Assembly (NCBI RefSeq): GCF_015594545.1 | Contig: NZ_JADIIO010000001.1 | Span: forward strand, 744,001 to 808,000 | Length of the DNA stretch: 64,000 bases | Source of the DNA: Staphylococcus durrellii | GTDB taxonomy: Bacteria > Bacillota > Bacilli > Staphylococcales > Staphylococcaceae | Direction: 5' to 3' | Shown here: piece after piece, positions 1-7,926 of the stretch | Layout: the number at the start of each line of letters is the position of its first letter | How positions within the stretch are numbered: position 1 is the stretch's first letter | Notes under the pieces: generated by a model | Database searches by the model: none | Told to the model about the DNA's origin: nothing | Seen by the model: the letters and a program-made list of their open reading frames with translations, nothing else | Position numbers and translations under genes: made by a program

Positions 1-549
1 TATTATGAAGTTTTTCCATTTGGTGATCAACGTGTAATTTTAAAAGAAGATTATAAATGGGTTACTGCCTTGCTTCAAGGAGATACGCCACCTGGAAACG
101 TTGGAGAGAGTGAATGGACGTCTAGAAAAGATGCATTAGAACATAAAGTAAATTGGGTTAACGATATTAATTTTGCAAGCTTTGCGAAAATATACTTATT
201 TACTACAGATTATGATGTAATAACACAATTTAGAGCTCAATTACTAGAAGATCAAGATGAATTAAATATAACCGTGTCCAATTCATCACGTTATAATGCA
301 GAGACAATGGCTTATAATGTTGATAAGGGTACTGGTATAAAAGAAATGATAGAATATTTTGGTATAAATCAAAACGAAACATTAGTTATTGGTGATAGTG
401 ACAACGATAGAACTATGTTTGGATTTGGACATTATACAGTTGCAATGAAAAATGCACGTCCTGAAATTCAAGCACTTGCTCAGAATGTTACGGCACTAAC
501 AAACGAAGAAGATGGGGCAGCATTATATTTGAAAGATAAACTTTTATAA
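1..549 (+). CDS. HAD-superfamily Cof-type phosphatase, 5' partial
   Basis: The reading frame is open from base 1, so the gene begins before the window and only the last 182 residues are visible. It carries late motifs of haloacid dehalogenase hydrolases: a lysine of motif III near visible residue 109 (NVDKGTG) and motif IV GDSDND at about 131-136, which binds Mg2+. The order is typical of Cof-type sugar-phosphate or nucleotide phosphatases with a C2 cap. The substrate cannot be read from the sequence. It ends with TAA before a hairpin at 647-689 and faces the membrane-protein gene on the other strand. An in-frame ATG at 70 is internal, not the start. Confidence 0.85.
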   Translation, partial: YYEVFPFGDQRVILKEDYKWVTALLQGDTPPGNVGESEWTSRKDALEHKVNWVNDINFASFAKIYLFTTDYDVITQFRAQLLEDQDELNITVSNSSRYNAETMAYNVDKGTGIKEMIEYFGINQNETLVIGDSDNDRTMFGFGHYTVAMKNARPEIQALAQNVTALTNEEDGAALYLKDKLL

Positions 550-646
550 TGAGGTTAAATTATCATATTATAATGCTCATGATGAAAACTTAATAAAGCA
601 TATAAATATGAGTCCGATCACCATTGTCACTGACTTATAAGTGAAT

Positions 647-689
647 GTCAATTGCTATCAAAATACTATAGTGATTGACGTTTTCTTTG
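647..689 (+). terminator. Terminator of the HAD gene
   Basis: A 12-bp stem with two G-T pairs (GTCAATTGCTAT / ATAGTGATTGAC) is followed by GTTTTCTTTG on the plus strand, about 100 bases after the stop of the HAD gene. Confidence 0.6.
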
Positions 690-994
690 TTGTTATTAAA
701 ATATGAGAAGTGCCTTAATTTTGTAGTGAATAATTTATAATAAGTATAGGTAAGTGTTGTATACTGTGTGACACGTCCACAGGAGTATCATGTGTCTTCA
801 AGCAGGTGCACTATCAACATAACAATTGCATCAGTAAATTTTAACAAATAACGTAAGGCGGAGGAGGCTCATACAATGCACGTGCTAAAGGGCTAATCAA
901 ATTAGTTTAATATTAGTAGGGAAGCTCAAAGCTAAAGGCTATAGATGTAACGTAAGAAAGCAATCCATATAATACGCGGTATTAAAATAAAAGA

Positions 995-1034
995 AGCCCT
1001 TAAATGATTTCTGCATTGAAATCATTTAAGGGCT
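995..1034 (-). terminator. Terminator of the membrane-protein gene
   Basis: A perfect 17-bp inverted repeat (AGCCCTTAAATGATTTC and its complement) has a six-base loop. Read on the minus strand it ends in TCTTTTATTTT, so it terminates the gene at 1070-2197. Confidence 0.8.
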
Positions 1035-1069
1035 ATTAATTTCGTGTTGAATTTCTAAACTTATTACGA

Positions 1070-2197
1070 TTAATCTTTTTTATTAAAGTTATCTTTTAAG
1101 TCCGAAGCTTTATCGGAAGCTGTTTCAGAACTGTCGTTAAATTTATCTTTAGCCTTATCAGAAACGTTTGATTGAGCCTTATTAGTTTGTTCTTGAGCTG
1201 TTGATTTAGCATCGTTTGCTTTATGCTTTACATTGTCTGTCGTAGAAGAAATCGCGCTAGATTTTTTATCTTTAACTTTACTTTGCTTAGCTGAATCAAT
1301 AGGTTCACCATCTACATGGTGATATTGAATAATTGCCAATAAGTTAATGTAATAAACAACTAGTCTAATAATTACTACAATAATTGAAAGCGCGTAAACG
1401 ATTATAGTGGCTACAGTTTGAGAAATACTACCTGTAAAGATATTAGCAAGCTGACTTACAGGATTTGCTAATACGATAACGATTAAGTTTAAAAGTAATA
1501 TACCAAAATAAAGTTTAGACCAAGTTTTACGGCCATTTTTAATTTTACTAAATCCTTGTTTTACAGTTTGCCATACGCCTGCCTTAGGGTCTTTGGTAAA
1601 TGACAATGTATAATTAACAATAATGATTACGAATAACCAATAGATGAACGATAAAATAAATACAAGCAAAGTTGCTGCAATAATTTGAATCGTTAATGAA
1701 ATACCTAATGCATGTGATGAGCTACTAATAGCTCCTTGAACTGCACCAAAACCTTTCATAATTATGAAGTTTAATAATTTACCTAATAATAAATTAATAG
1801 CCATTAATACAATGAAAAATACTAAAGTAATTAATGCCATAACTATTGATTTTAAGTATTTTCCTTTAGCAAATGTTGAAAATATATTACTAAATTTAAT
1901 TTTATCTTCTGATAATGCTTTGTCTATTGTGTAGATTACGCCTGATGCTATTGGGTAGACGACAAATAAATATACTACTATTGGAACTAATATAGCCAAT
2001 ATAAGCATGAATATAGCCGAGCCAATAGGTTGTTGTATAGCTTGAGCCATTGCAAATTTATACAATGCAGGTTGTACTGGTAAAATGGCAGCGTAAGCCA
2101 ATGCCATTACAATAATGAAACCAACAATTGTAAACAATAATGTCTTCGCATTTTGTGGCTTTAAGTTTTGTATTGCTAGTTTATGATATTTAAACAA
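1070..2197 (-). CDS. Multi-pass membrane protein with hydrophilic repeat-like tail
   Basis: This 375-residue protein has about six hydrophobic helices in residues 20-290: around 22-43, 58-85, 115-140, 165-195, 225-245 and 262-290. The last 75 residues are almost purely polar, rich in Lys, Asp, Ser and Ala (DKAKDKFND, DKASDLKDNF), like LEA or apolipophorin-type amphipathic repeats. I know no function. Staphylococci carry similar uncharacterised membrane proteins. The start is TTG, chosen because AAAAAGGAGTGC lies ten bases before it and no in-frame ATG follows early. It is transcribed alone and ends at a strong hairpin. Confidence 0.75.
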   Translation of the reverse strand: MFKYHKLAIQNLKPQNAKTLLFTIVGFIIVMALAYAAILPVQPALYKFAMAQAIQQPIGSAIFMLILAILVPIVVYLFVVYPIASGVIYTIDKALSEDKIKFSNIFSTFAKGKYLKSIVMALITLVFFIVLMAINLLLGKLLNFIIMKGFGAVQGAISSSSHALGISLTIQIIAATLLVFILSFIYWLFVIIIVNYTLSFTKDPKAGVWQTVKQGFSKIKNGRKTWSKLYFGILLLNLIVIVLANPVSQLANIFTGSISQTVATIIVYALSIIVVIIRLVVYYINLLAIIQYHHVDGEPIDSAKQSKVKDKKSSAISSTTDNVKHKANDAKSTAQEQTNKAQSNVSDKAKDKFNDSSETASDKASDLKDNFNKKD

Positions 2198-2328
2198 ATT
2201 TTAAGCACTCCTTTTTGATGATATTAATACAATATCAAAAAAATTATAATTTTAAAATTAATAGGTAACAAAAAGGCTATAAAATGTTAGAATATGCTAA
2301 TAACATTTCATTGAAAGGAGATATCATC

Positions 2329-3060
2329 ATGAAATTTGCAGTTATTACTGATGTGCATGGTAACTACGATGCTCTCGATACAGTATTAGACGATATTGAT
2401 CGTAGAGGTGATATCGACAAAATTTATAATTTAGGTGACAACATTGGTGTCGGTCATGAAACAAATAAAGTATTGGATGATATTTTTGAGCGTGACGATA
2501 TGGAAATTATTTCAGGTAATCATGATGAAGCGATTATGTCACTGGTTAATGGCACGCCGTACCCAGAAGACTTAAAAGATAAATTTTATGAACATCATCT
2601 GTGGATTCAACAACATTTAGATGAAGATTATTACGACAAATTAAACGCATTACCTCGTGTAATTGAGCGAACAGTATGTGGTAAAAAAGTATTATGTATC
2701 CATTATGAAATTGCTAATGATAAACTACAAGATACTATCGATTTGCAGCCGTTCAGCCCAATAGAAACACCAACTGAAGCAAATATGCAATCTTTGTTCA
2801 AAGACAAAGATGTTGATTTAATTTTATTTGGCCATAATCATACAGTACATTTATTTGATGATAAAAATAAAATATACTTTAACCCTGGGTCTGTAGGTTT
2901 AAACAATGGCCCTAATGCTGTATACGGTATAGTAACAATTGATGAAAGAGGCATTGATATTGAGCGGGTAAAGGTAGCTTATGATAATGAAGAATTCTTA
3001 AAAGGTTTTGACGAAAAACAAGTACCAGGAAAACAACTAATCTTCGATAAATTTATATAA
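2329..3060 (+). CDS. Calcineurin-like metallophosphoesterase
   Basis: This 243-residue cytoplasmic phosphoesterase has the full metal-binding set: D8 and H10 (DVHGN), GDN at 36-38, GNHD at 63-66, H125 in CIHYE, and GHNH at 168-171. Those define the MPE (YfcE-like) family with a dinuclear metal centre. The substrate is unknown; relatives cleave phosphodiesters, nucleotides or Ap4A. The frame is open upstream to an ATG at 2284, but the ATG at 2329 has GAAAGGAGATATC just before it and yields MKFAVITDVHG, the family's usual N terminus. A terminator follows directly. Confidence 0.88.
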   Translation: MKFAVITDVHGNYDALDTVLDDIDRRGDIDKIYNLGDNIGVGHETNKVLDDIFERDDMEIISGNHDEAIMSLVNGTPYPEDLKDKFYEHHLWIQQHLDEDYYDKLNALPRVIERTVCGKKVLCIHYEIANDKLQDTIDLQPFSPIETPTEANMQSLFKDKDVDLILFGHNHTVHLFDDKNKIYFNPGSVGLNNGPNAVYGIVTIDERGIDIERVKVAYDNEEFLKGFDEKQVPGKQLIFDKFI

Positions 3061-3067
3061 GTAATAA

Positions 3068-3110
3068 AAAGAGCCAGTAAACTAATTCAATATTAGTTTA
3101 CTGGCTCTTT
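3068..3110. terminator. Bidirectional terminator
   Basis: A 19-bp inverted repeat (AAAGAGCCAGTAAACTAAT and its complement) flanked by A and T runs lies between two convergent genes. The rest of the gap to 3235 shows nothing recognisable. Confidence 0.85.
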
Positions 3111-3235
3111 ACTATTAGTAATGATTTGAAATAAGGCTATGATGTTAATAGATTCATATAAGATGAATGCAGTGTCTGACTGAATAAATACATGTACACA
3201 AATCATTTGCTTCAATTCTAGTCATCTATTTATGC

Positions 3236-4183
3236 TTAATGAGTGTGCTGTACTGAGGAACATAGAGTATGTTCTTCGTGTTTATGTTTATCTGTCTCTA
3301 ACTGAATAGTCATATGATTAACGTTTAAATGATATAATTTATCTTCTATTCGTTCGAGAAGTAGTTCGCACTCTTCAACTGTCATATCGGATGACACGAC
3401 GGCATGACAACTTAAAGCATTTAAATCATTAGAAATAGTCCAAAGATGACAATCATGCACTGCAGAAACGGCATGCTCTTCTAATATGGTTCCTATTATT
3501 GTATTGATATTTATGTTTGATGGGGCACCTTCCATTAATATATTTAACGAAGATTTAGTAATTCCCCAGCTACTTTTTATAATTAATATAGAAACGATGA
3601 TACTTGCTATAGGATCTGCAATAGTCCAGCCGAATGCCCATATTAAAATAGCGGCAATAATTGCACCTAATGATCCAAGTAAATCACCGAGTACGTGAAT
3701 AAATGCACCACGCATATTAATATTATCTTTTGTATCACCACTACTAAACATTAACATGGCCACTATAATATTGATGATTAATCCAATGACACTTATGATA
3801 AACATTTCTGTGGATTGAACTTCAATTGGTTTGAAAAAGCGTTGTACCGCTTCAATGATAATAATTATGCCTATAATAAATAGTGTAACACCGTTAAATA
3901 ATGCTGCTAATATTTCAAAACGCTTATAGCCAAATGTCTTGCTTAAAGTAGCATGTTTTTCAGCATAGATGAATGCTACTAACGCTACCCCTAATGAAAC
4001 AGCATCACTAAACATGTGTAACCCATCTGAAAGTAGGGCTAAACTATTAGCTACGAAACCGCCAATGATTTCTACTATCATAAAAGCAGTTATTATAATA
4101 AATGAAAATAGTAATATTTTTTTATTATTAGTATGAACATGACCATGACTATGGCTGTGGCTATGATCGTGGTTATGTGACAT
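3236..4183 (-). CDS. czrB: CzrB-like cation diffusion facilitator (Zn/Co efflux)
   Basis: This 315-residue CDF transporter exports Zn2+, and probably Co2+, in exchange for protons. A His-rich N terminus (HNHDHSHSHSHGHVH) precedes six membrane helices. The transport site is seen as HMFSD in helix 2 and HVLGD in helix 5, both HxxxD. A cytoplasmic C-terminal domain holds further His residues (HDCHLW, DKHKHEEH). I place the start at the ATG at 4183, six bases after AGAGGTG, rather than the GTG at 4192. It lies 21 bases after the ArsR-type regulator, forming the usual czrA-czrB operon. Confidence 0.9.
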   Translation of the reverse strand: MSHNHDHSHSHSHGHVHTNNKKILLFSFIIITAFMIVEIIGGFVANSLALLSDGLHMFSDAVSLGVALVAFIYAEKHATLSKTFGYKRFEILAALFNGVTLFIIGIIIIIEAVQRFFKPIEVQSTEMFIISVIGLIINIIVAMLMFSSGDTKDNINMRGAFIHVLGDLLGSLGAIIAAILIWAFGWTIADPIASIIVSILIIKSSWGITKSSLNILMEGAPSNININTIIGTILEEHAVSAVHDCHLWTISNDLNALSCHAVVSSDMTVEECELLLERIEDKLYHLNVNHMTIQLETDKHKHEEHTLCSSVQHTH

Positions 4184-4204
4184 TTCAAACACCTCTTTTA
4201 AATG

Positions 4205-4507
4205 TTAGTGTGCAGCGTGGTTTATAGATTGATTAAGTATTGAAGATACATGAGTGTCATCAATTGAATATATTATCGACTGTCCATTGCGATGAGCTTT
4301 TACTAAGTTAGCTGATTTCAAAATACGTAACTGATGTGACACGTTGGATTGGCTAATATTTAACACATGAGCAATATGTCCTACACTACAATCACCCTGT
4401 GCAAGTAAATTTACGATACGTAATCTATTACTATCACTTAAAGCTTTGAAGAATGTTGTTACAGCATCGACTGTTTCAGTTTGTAGATCTTGAAATTGAT
4501 TGGTCAT
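4205..4507 (-). CDS. czrA: CzrA-type ArsR/SmtB zinc-responsive repressor
   Basis: This 100-residue winged-helix repressor has the recognition helix in HVLNISQSNVSHQLRILKSA. Its last helix carries DTH and HAAH, the D-x-H / H-x-x-H set that forms the alpha-5 Zn2+ or Co2+ site in S. aureus CzrA. Metal binding would release the operator and allow export through CzrB. The open frame runs further up, but the ATG at 4507 lies eight bases after AAAGGA and yields the family-length protein. A perfect palindrome at 4527-4556 sits just upstream. Confidence 0.92.
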   Translation of the reverse strand: MTNQFQDLQTETVDAVTTFFKALSDSNRLRIVNLLAQGDCSVGHIAHVLNISQSNVSHQLRILKSANLVKAHRNGQSIIYSIDDTHVSSILNQSINHAAH

Positions 4508-4526
4508 AATTATGTATCCTTTCATA

Positions 4527-4556
4527 TTAATATATGAACATTTATTCATATATTAA
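4527..4556. promoter_or_regulatory. CzrA operator palindrome
   Basis: Two perfect 12-base arms (TTAATATATGAA and its complement) are separated by six bases, with the core TATATGAACA-TT-TATTCATATA. SmtB/CzrA-type repressors bind such 12-2-12 A+T-rich palindromes. It lies 20 bases before the czrA start and so covers the expected promoter. Confidence 0.85.
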
Positions 4557-4592
4557 TATTTTTAACTATAATTGTCAATGTTGTGTCGATGC

Positions 4593-4617
4593 GTTTTGAT
4601 AACGAAGCATAGGGTAT
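4593..4617 (+). promoter_or_regulatory. SigB-like promoter of the SDR gene
   Basis: GTTTTG, a 13-base spacer and GGGTAT match the staphylococcal SigB consensus (GTTTAA - 12 to 15 - GGGTAT) in ten of twelve positions. It lies 37 bases before the start codon. No better vegetative promoter is visible in the gap. Confidence 0.6.
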
Positions 4618-4654
4618 ATTCTGTATATAAGTATTTGATAAGGAGGATGTATAT

Positions 4655-5308
4655 ATGAGTACTCTAGTTATTGGAGCAAATGGTGGTATTGGTAGAATTT
4701 TAGTGCAACAACTTAAAGATGCAAATGAATCATTCGCTGCTGGTGTAAGAAAACAGGAGCAAGTTGATGAATTAAAAAATGCAGATGTTGATGCAATTTT
4801 AGTAGATGTTGAAAATGACAGTATAGAATCATTAACTGATAAATTTAAAGGTTTTGACAATGTGGTATTTTCTGTCGGTTCTGGAGGCAGTACTGGCCCT
4901 GATAAGACAATTATTGTAGACTTAGATGGTGCTGTTAAAACAATAGAAGCAAGTAAAGCAAGTAATGTACAGAAATATGTAATGGTTTCAACATATGATT
5001 CACGCAGAGAAGCGTTTGATCCTAGTGGTGATCTTAAACCATATACAATCGCTAAACACTATGCTGATGAATATCTTAAAAATTCAGGTGTGAATTACAC
5101 TATCGTACATCCAGGTGGATTGTTAGATGATGCTGGAACTAGTAAAATAGAAGCGGCTTCTTTCTTTGAAGGAAGAGGCTCAATTCCACGTGAAGATGTT
5201 GCATCAGTATTAAAAGATATTGTAACGAATGATGGATATAATAATGCAGAGTTCCAAATTATTAGTGGTAAAGCATCAATTTCTGATGCATTAAAAAATT
5301 ATAAATAA
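4655..5308 (+). CDS. NAD(P)-binding atypical SDR protein
   Basis: This 217-residue Rossmann protein starts STLVIGANGGIGR, the glycine-rich dinucleotide loop, and carries YTIAKHYADEYL (YxxxK-like) near residues 130-140. This is the layout of the NmrA/YhfK-like extended SDR group, which are often NADPH-dependent oxidoreductases or sensors. The substrate is unknown. The start follows AAGGAGGATGTAT. It is a single-gene unit between the czr operon and a terminator, and its upstream SigB-like promoter suggests a stress-induced gene. Confidence 0.82.
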   Translation: MSTLVIGANGGIGRILVQQLKDANESFAAGVRKQEQVDELKNADVDAILVDVENDSIESLTDKFKGFDNVVFSVGSGGSTGPDKTIIVDLDGAVKTIEASKASNVQKYVMVSTYDSRREAFDPSGDLKPYTIAKHYADEYLKNSGVNYTIVHPGGLLDDAGTSKIEAASFFEGRGSIPREDVASVLKDIVTNDGYNNAEFQIISGKASISDALKNYK

Positions 5309-5333
5309 AAATAATCTAAAAAATTGAGATTTT

Positions 5334-5378
5334 AGCGAGTTAATTCTTTTATTAGATGAATTAACTCGCTTTTTTTTG
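5334..5378 (+). terminator. Terminator of the SDR gene
   Basis: A 13-bp stem (AGCGAGTTAATTC and its complement) is followed by eight T. Confidence 0.88.
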
Positions 5379-5456
5379 TAAAATAAAAGAAATAGAGTTA
5401 ACAATTAATAATGCTTAATTATTTATTAAGATGAATGTAACGTGCGGAGGTATTTT

Positions 5457-6167
5457 ATGAAGATTTCAAACTCAAAAATTTATGAACAAGTGGCTGATTT
5501 ATTATTAGAACAAATTAAATCAGATGCATTTGAGATTGGAGATAAGCTACCATCAATTCAAAAACTGGCATCTACTTATGGTGTAAGTGTAGCATCTATT
5601 AGGGAAGCACTTAACGCTTTAAGAACAATAGGTGTTATAGAAATAAAACAAGGTTATGGTACAGTAGTGAAACAAAAAGAGCCCACTTTCTTTGAGATAG
5701 GTGATAAATTTAATTCTTTAGACCAAATTAAAGAACTGCTGGAATTACGACAAATAATCGAGAGCGCTACAGCTGCGAAGGCTGCTGAAATACGTACTAA
5801 CGAAGATTTAACTGTAATGCGTCAATATTTAAATGAAATGGGAAGAGCAGTGTCTGATGGTTCCTCAGGTGAGGAAGCAGATTTAGAATTTCATTTAACT
5901 ATAGCTAAAGCTGCAAATAATTCGTTACTTGTAGACTTAATGAATAATATTTCAGATTTAATGAAAGATTCTATGAAAGAAACACGAAAAATCTTTCTTT
6001 ATAGCAGACAAAAAACAATGGAAAAGTTACAAGATGAACACGAAAAAATTTATAATGCTATTGAACAGCAAGATGAGGAACAGGCAACAGAATGCATGAA
6101 TACACACTTAAATACGGTAATAAGCACGACTTTAGCAAATTTTAATGAAAAAACTAACGACCTTTAG
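5457..6167 (+). CDS. FadR-subfamily GntR transcriptional regulator
   Basis: This 236-residue regulator has a winged-helix DNA-binding domain at about 5-75 (LPSIQKLASTYGVSVASIREALNALRTIG is the helix-turn-helix) and an all-helical FCD ligand domain at 90-225 with the metal-binding Asp/His pattern (DLEFH, H at the end of the domain). Members sense small organic acids. The ligand and targets are not evident because it stands alone. The ATG at 5457 follows CGGAGGTATTTT, and the longer frame from 5442 lacks a site. No plus-strand terminator follows; the nearby hairpin is oriented for the minus strand. Confidence 0.87.
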   Translation: MKISNSKIYEQVADLLLEQIKSDAFEIGDKLPSIQKLASTYGVSVASIREALNALRTIGVIEIKQGYGTVVKQKEPTFFEIGDKFNSLDQIKELLELRQIIESATAAKAAEIRTNEDLTVMRQYLNEMGRAVSDGSSGEEADLEFHLTIAKAANNSLLVDLMNNISDLMKDSMKETRKIFLYSRQKTMEKLQDEHEKIYNAIEQQDEEQATECMNTHLNTVISTTLANFNEKTNDL

Positions 6168-6192
6168 TGTTTATATAATTTAGATGTGATTA

Positions 6193-6330
6193 CATAAAAA
6201 AGCCCAAACTTTAAAAGTTTGGGCTAGCAAATTCTATAGTTTTGGAAAGCCATCACACTTCCCAATAGCAAATTATTAATCATGAATTACCTTATACGTA
6301 AGACTCACATAGTTTAATGCTTTAAACTAT
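6193..6330 (-). ncRNA. Candidate small RNA, about 138 nt
   Basis: On the minus strand a good promoter (TTGAAA at 6361-6366, 18-base spacer, TATAAT at 6337-6342) precedes a predicted start near 6330. The RNA would open with a perfect 9-bp stem (ATAGTTTAA / TTAAACTAT with AGCA loop) and close with an 11-bp hairpin (AGCCCAAACTT / AGTTTGGGCT) followed by TTTTTT at 6193-6197. That run of T exists only in the minus direction. I do not recognise the family. The remaining 260 bases to manA hold only its unclear promoter. Confidence 0.6.
6224..6283 (-). CDS. Possible 19-residue peptide inside the small RNA
   Basis: The candidate small RNA contains an ATG preceded at six bases by AAGG, opening a 19-codon frame that reads MINNLLLGSVMAFQNYRIC and stops at TAG just before the terminator hairpin. 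The peptide is hydrophobic in its first half and ends in Cys. It may be chance, as such short frames are common, but the site, spacing and fit inside the RNA merit record. It resembles no toxin or pheromone I can name. Confidence 0.25.
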   Translation of the reverse strand: MINNLLLGSVMAFQNYRIC

Positions 6331-6593
6331 AGTTTTATTATAATAGTATTTACAATATATTTTCAACCAAATAATAGTTTAAAATTACACCTAAACTTGT
6401 TGTATAGCGCTTTGTCAATGATGAGAATATTAAGATTATACTACTAAAGTGTACCGACTATTGATATAATACTAAATGAATTAATTTAGATGTCATTTTT
6501 AAATCGTTAAATAAGGCTTGAAACGTGTGACATACAATTTAAGCCATATATTTACGACATGTATTAAAATGAATGACTCTCGGAGGTGTAGCA

Positions 6594-7532
6594 ATGCCGT
6601 TATTTTTACAACCTGTTTTTCATACGAAAGTATGGGGAGGTAGCAACTTAGAACAATTAGGCTATAAATTACCTAATCACAACATTGGAGAAGCGTGGGG
6701 GATTTCTGCACATCCAAATGGTAATTGTGAGATTATTAACGGGCCATATAAGGGCGAAACTTTAAATGATGTTTGGACAAATCATAGAGAATTGTTTGGC
6801 GATTTTCCGAGTAAGGACTTTCCACTGATGACTAAAATTGTGGATGCTAACAAACCTTTATCTATACATGTCCACCCAGACAATGCCTATGCTTATGAAA
6901 ATGAAAATGGGCAGTATGGTAAGTCAGAGTGTTGGTACATTATAGATGCAGAAGAAAATGCAGAGATAATTTATGGTCTTAACGTTAATTCTCTAAAAGA
7001 TGCTAAAAGTAAAATAGCAGAGCAAGATTTTAGCAATTTATTTAATAAAATCAAAGTGCAACCTGGAGAGTTTTACTTCATTCCTGCAGGAACAGTTCAT
7101 TCAATCGGGGAAGGGATTATTGCATATGAAACGATGCAAGCTTCAAATGTATCGTATAGATTGTATGATTATGGCCGTAAGCCACTTGATGGAGAAGATC
7201 GACAACTACAAGTAGACAAAGCTACAGACGTTATTGAAGTTTTTAATGAGCATATCAATATAACGCCAGATACTGAGATGGTAGAAAATCATAAATTAAT
7301 TAAACTTGTCTCTAATGATTTTTTTACTATCGTTAAATGGGTAGTATCAGGCACTTTAAACTATATGAAACCTAGAGAATTTGTGCTCGTATCAATTTTA
7401 AAAGGTGAAGGTCAAGTAATTATCGATGGCTATATGTATGATATTAAGGGGGGCAATAATTTTATACTCACTTCTGATGATTTAGATACAGTGTTTGAAG
7501 GAGAGTTTGAAATTATTATTAGTTACTTATAG
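6594..7532 (+). CDS. manA: Mannose-6-phosphate isomerase, class I
   Basis: This 312-residue cytoplasmic enzyme interconverts mannose 6-phosphate and fructose 6-phosphate. It is a zinc cupin: HVHPDNAYA near 92-100 supplies two ligands, ECWYI the glutamate and AGTVHSIGEG near 170 a further His. YRLYDYGR is the family's conserved substrate segment. The ATG at 6594 has CGGAGGTG seven bases before it, while the longer frame from 6573 has none. The small membrane protein gene follows within 25 bases and is likely co-transcribed. Confidence 0.95.
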   Translation: MPLFLQPVFHTKVWGGSNLEQLGYKLPNHNIGEAWGISAHPNGNCEIINGPYKGETLNDVWTNHRELFGDFPSKDFPLMTKIVDANKPLSIHVHPDNAYAYENENGQYGKSECWYIIDAEENAEIIYGLNVNSLKDAKSKIAEQDFSNLFNKIKVQPGEFYFIPAGTVHSIGEGIIAYETMQASNVSYRLYDYGRKPLDGEDRQLQVDKATDVIEVFNEHINITPDTEMVENHKLIKLVSNDFFTIVKWVVSGTLNYMKPREFVLVSILKGEGQVIIDGYMYDIKGGNNFILTSDDLDTVFEGEFEIIISYL

Positions 7533-7556
7533 ATATAAATTTAAGAGGTGGCTGTA

Positions 7557-7790
7557 ATGTATAAATTTTTATATGTAGCGTTAGCATGTGGTCTTATTTC
7601 AGGTGCTGGAGTATTTTTGCATATACCTAAATACCCGTCGTTAATGTTTCCAATGTTAGTTGCTTTATTAGGAATTATTAGTACATTAATTACTATTCCT
7701 AATAAAGAGATAAGTGGCATGTTAAAGTTAGGCGGGATATTAATCAATATTATGCCGTTACTGGGTTCATTTACAATGATAAATAGCTAA
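7557..7790 (+). CDS. Small membrane protein, 77 residues
   Basis: Two or three hydrophobic helices are visible at about 2-22, 30-50 and 56-75, with little else. The start is the ATG at 7557 after AGAGGTGGC. It follows manA by 24 bases and probably rides on its transcript. Composition is like the neighbouring genes. No function is known to me; small proteins of this kind are conserved next to manA in related species. Confidence 0.6.
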   Translation: MYKFLYVALACGLISGAGVFLHIPKYPSLMFPMLVALLGIISTLITIPNKEISGMLKLGGILINIMPLLGSFTMINS

Positions 7791-7926
7791 CCGTAAGCTT
7801 AATACATAATAAAGAAAGACCTTATTTATTATAGGGGTTACATGATTTAAGTTTATGGTTGTTTGAACAATGCAATACGAATATAATAGGAAAGATAAAA
7901 ATTTTACAGTGTTAGGAGTATCATAA

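Larger units (their letters stand above)
600..1045. repeat. Degenerate intergenic repeat, copy A
   Basis: This 520-base gap between two convergent genes has no credible gene. Most of it resembles the gap at 11431-11745. Shared blocks, in order, are a GTCCGAnACAC-like start, a GTCAATT...AATTGAC/GATTGAC hairpin with a T run, an AATTTTGT block, a CTAATnAnATTAGTTTAAnATTA block, GAAAGC-A, and a closing hairpin with TTAAATGATTTC / TTTAAGGGCT. Copy A is longer by roughly 80-100 bases in the middle. The alignment was done by eye. The function is unknown, and it could be a relic of a small mobile element or a duplicated RNA-bearing spacer. Confidence 0.55.

Noticed and set aside
3486-3698. A plus-strand frame inside czrB
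   Set aside because: It is antisense to membrane helices, and its hydrophobic reading follows from that composition.
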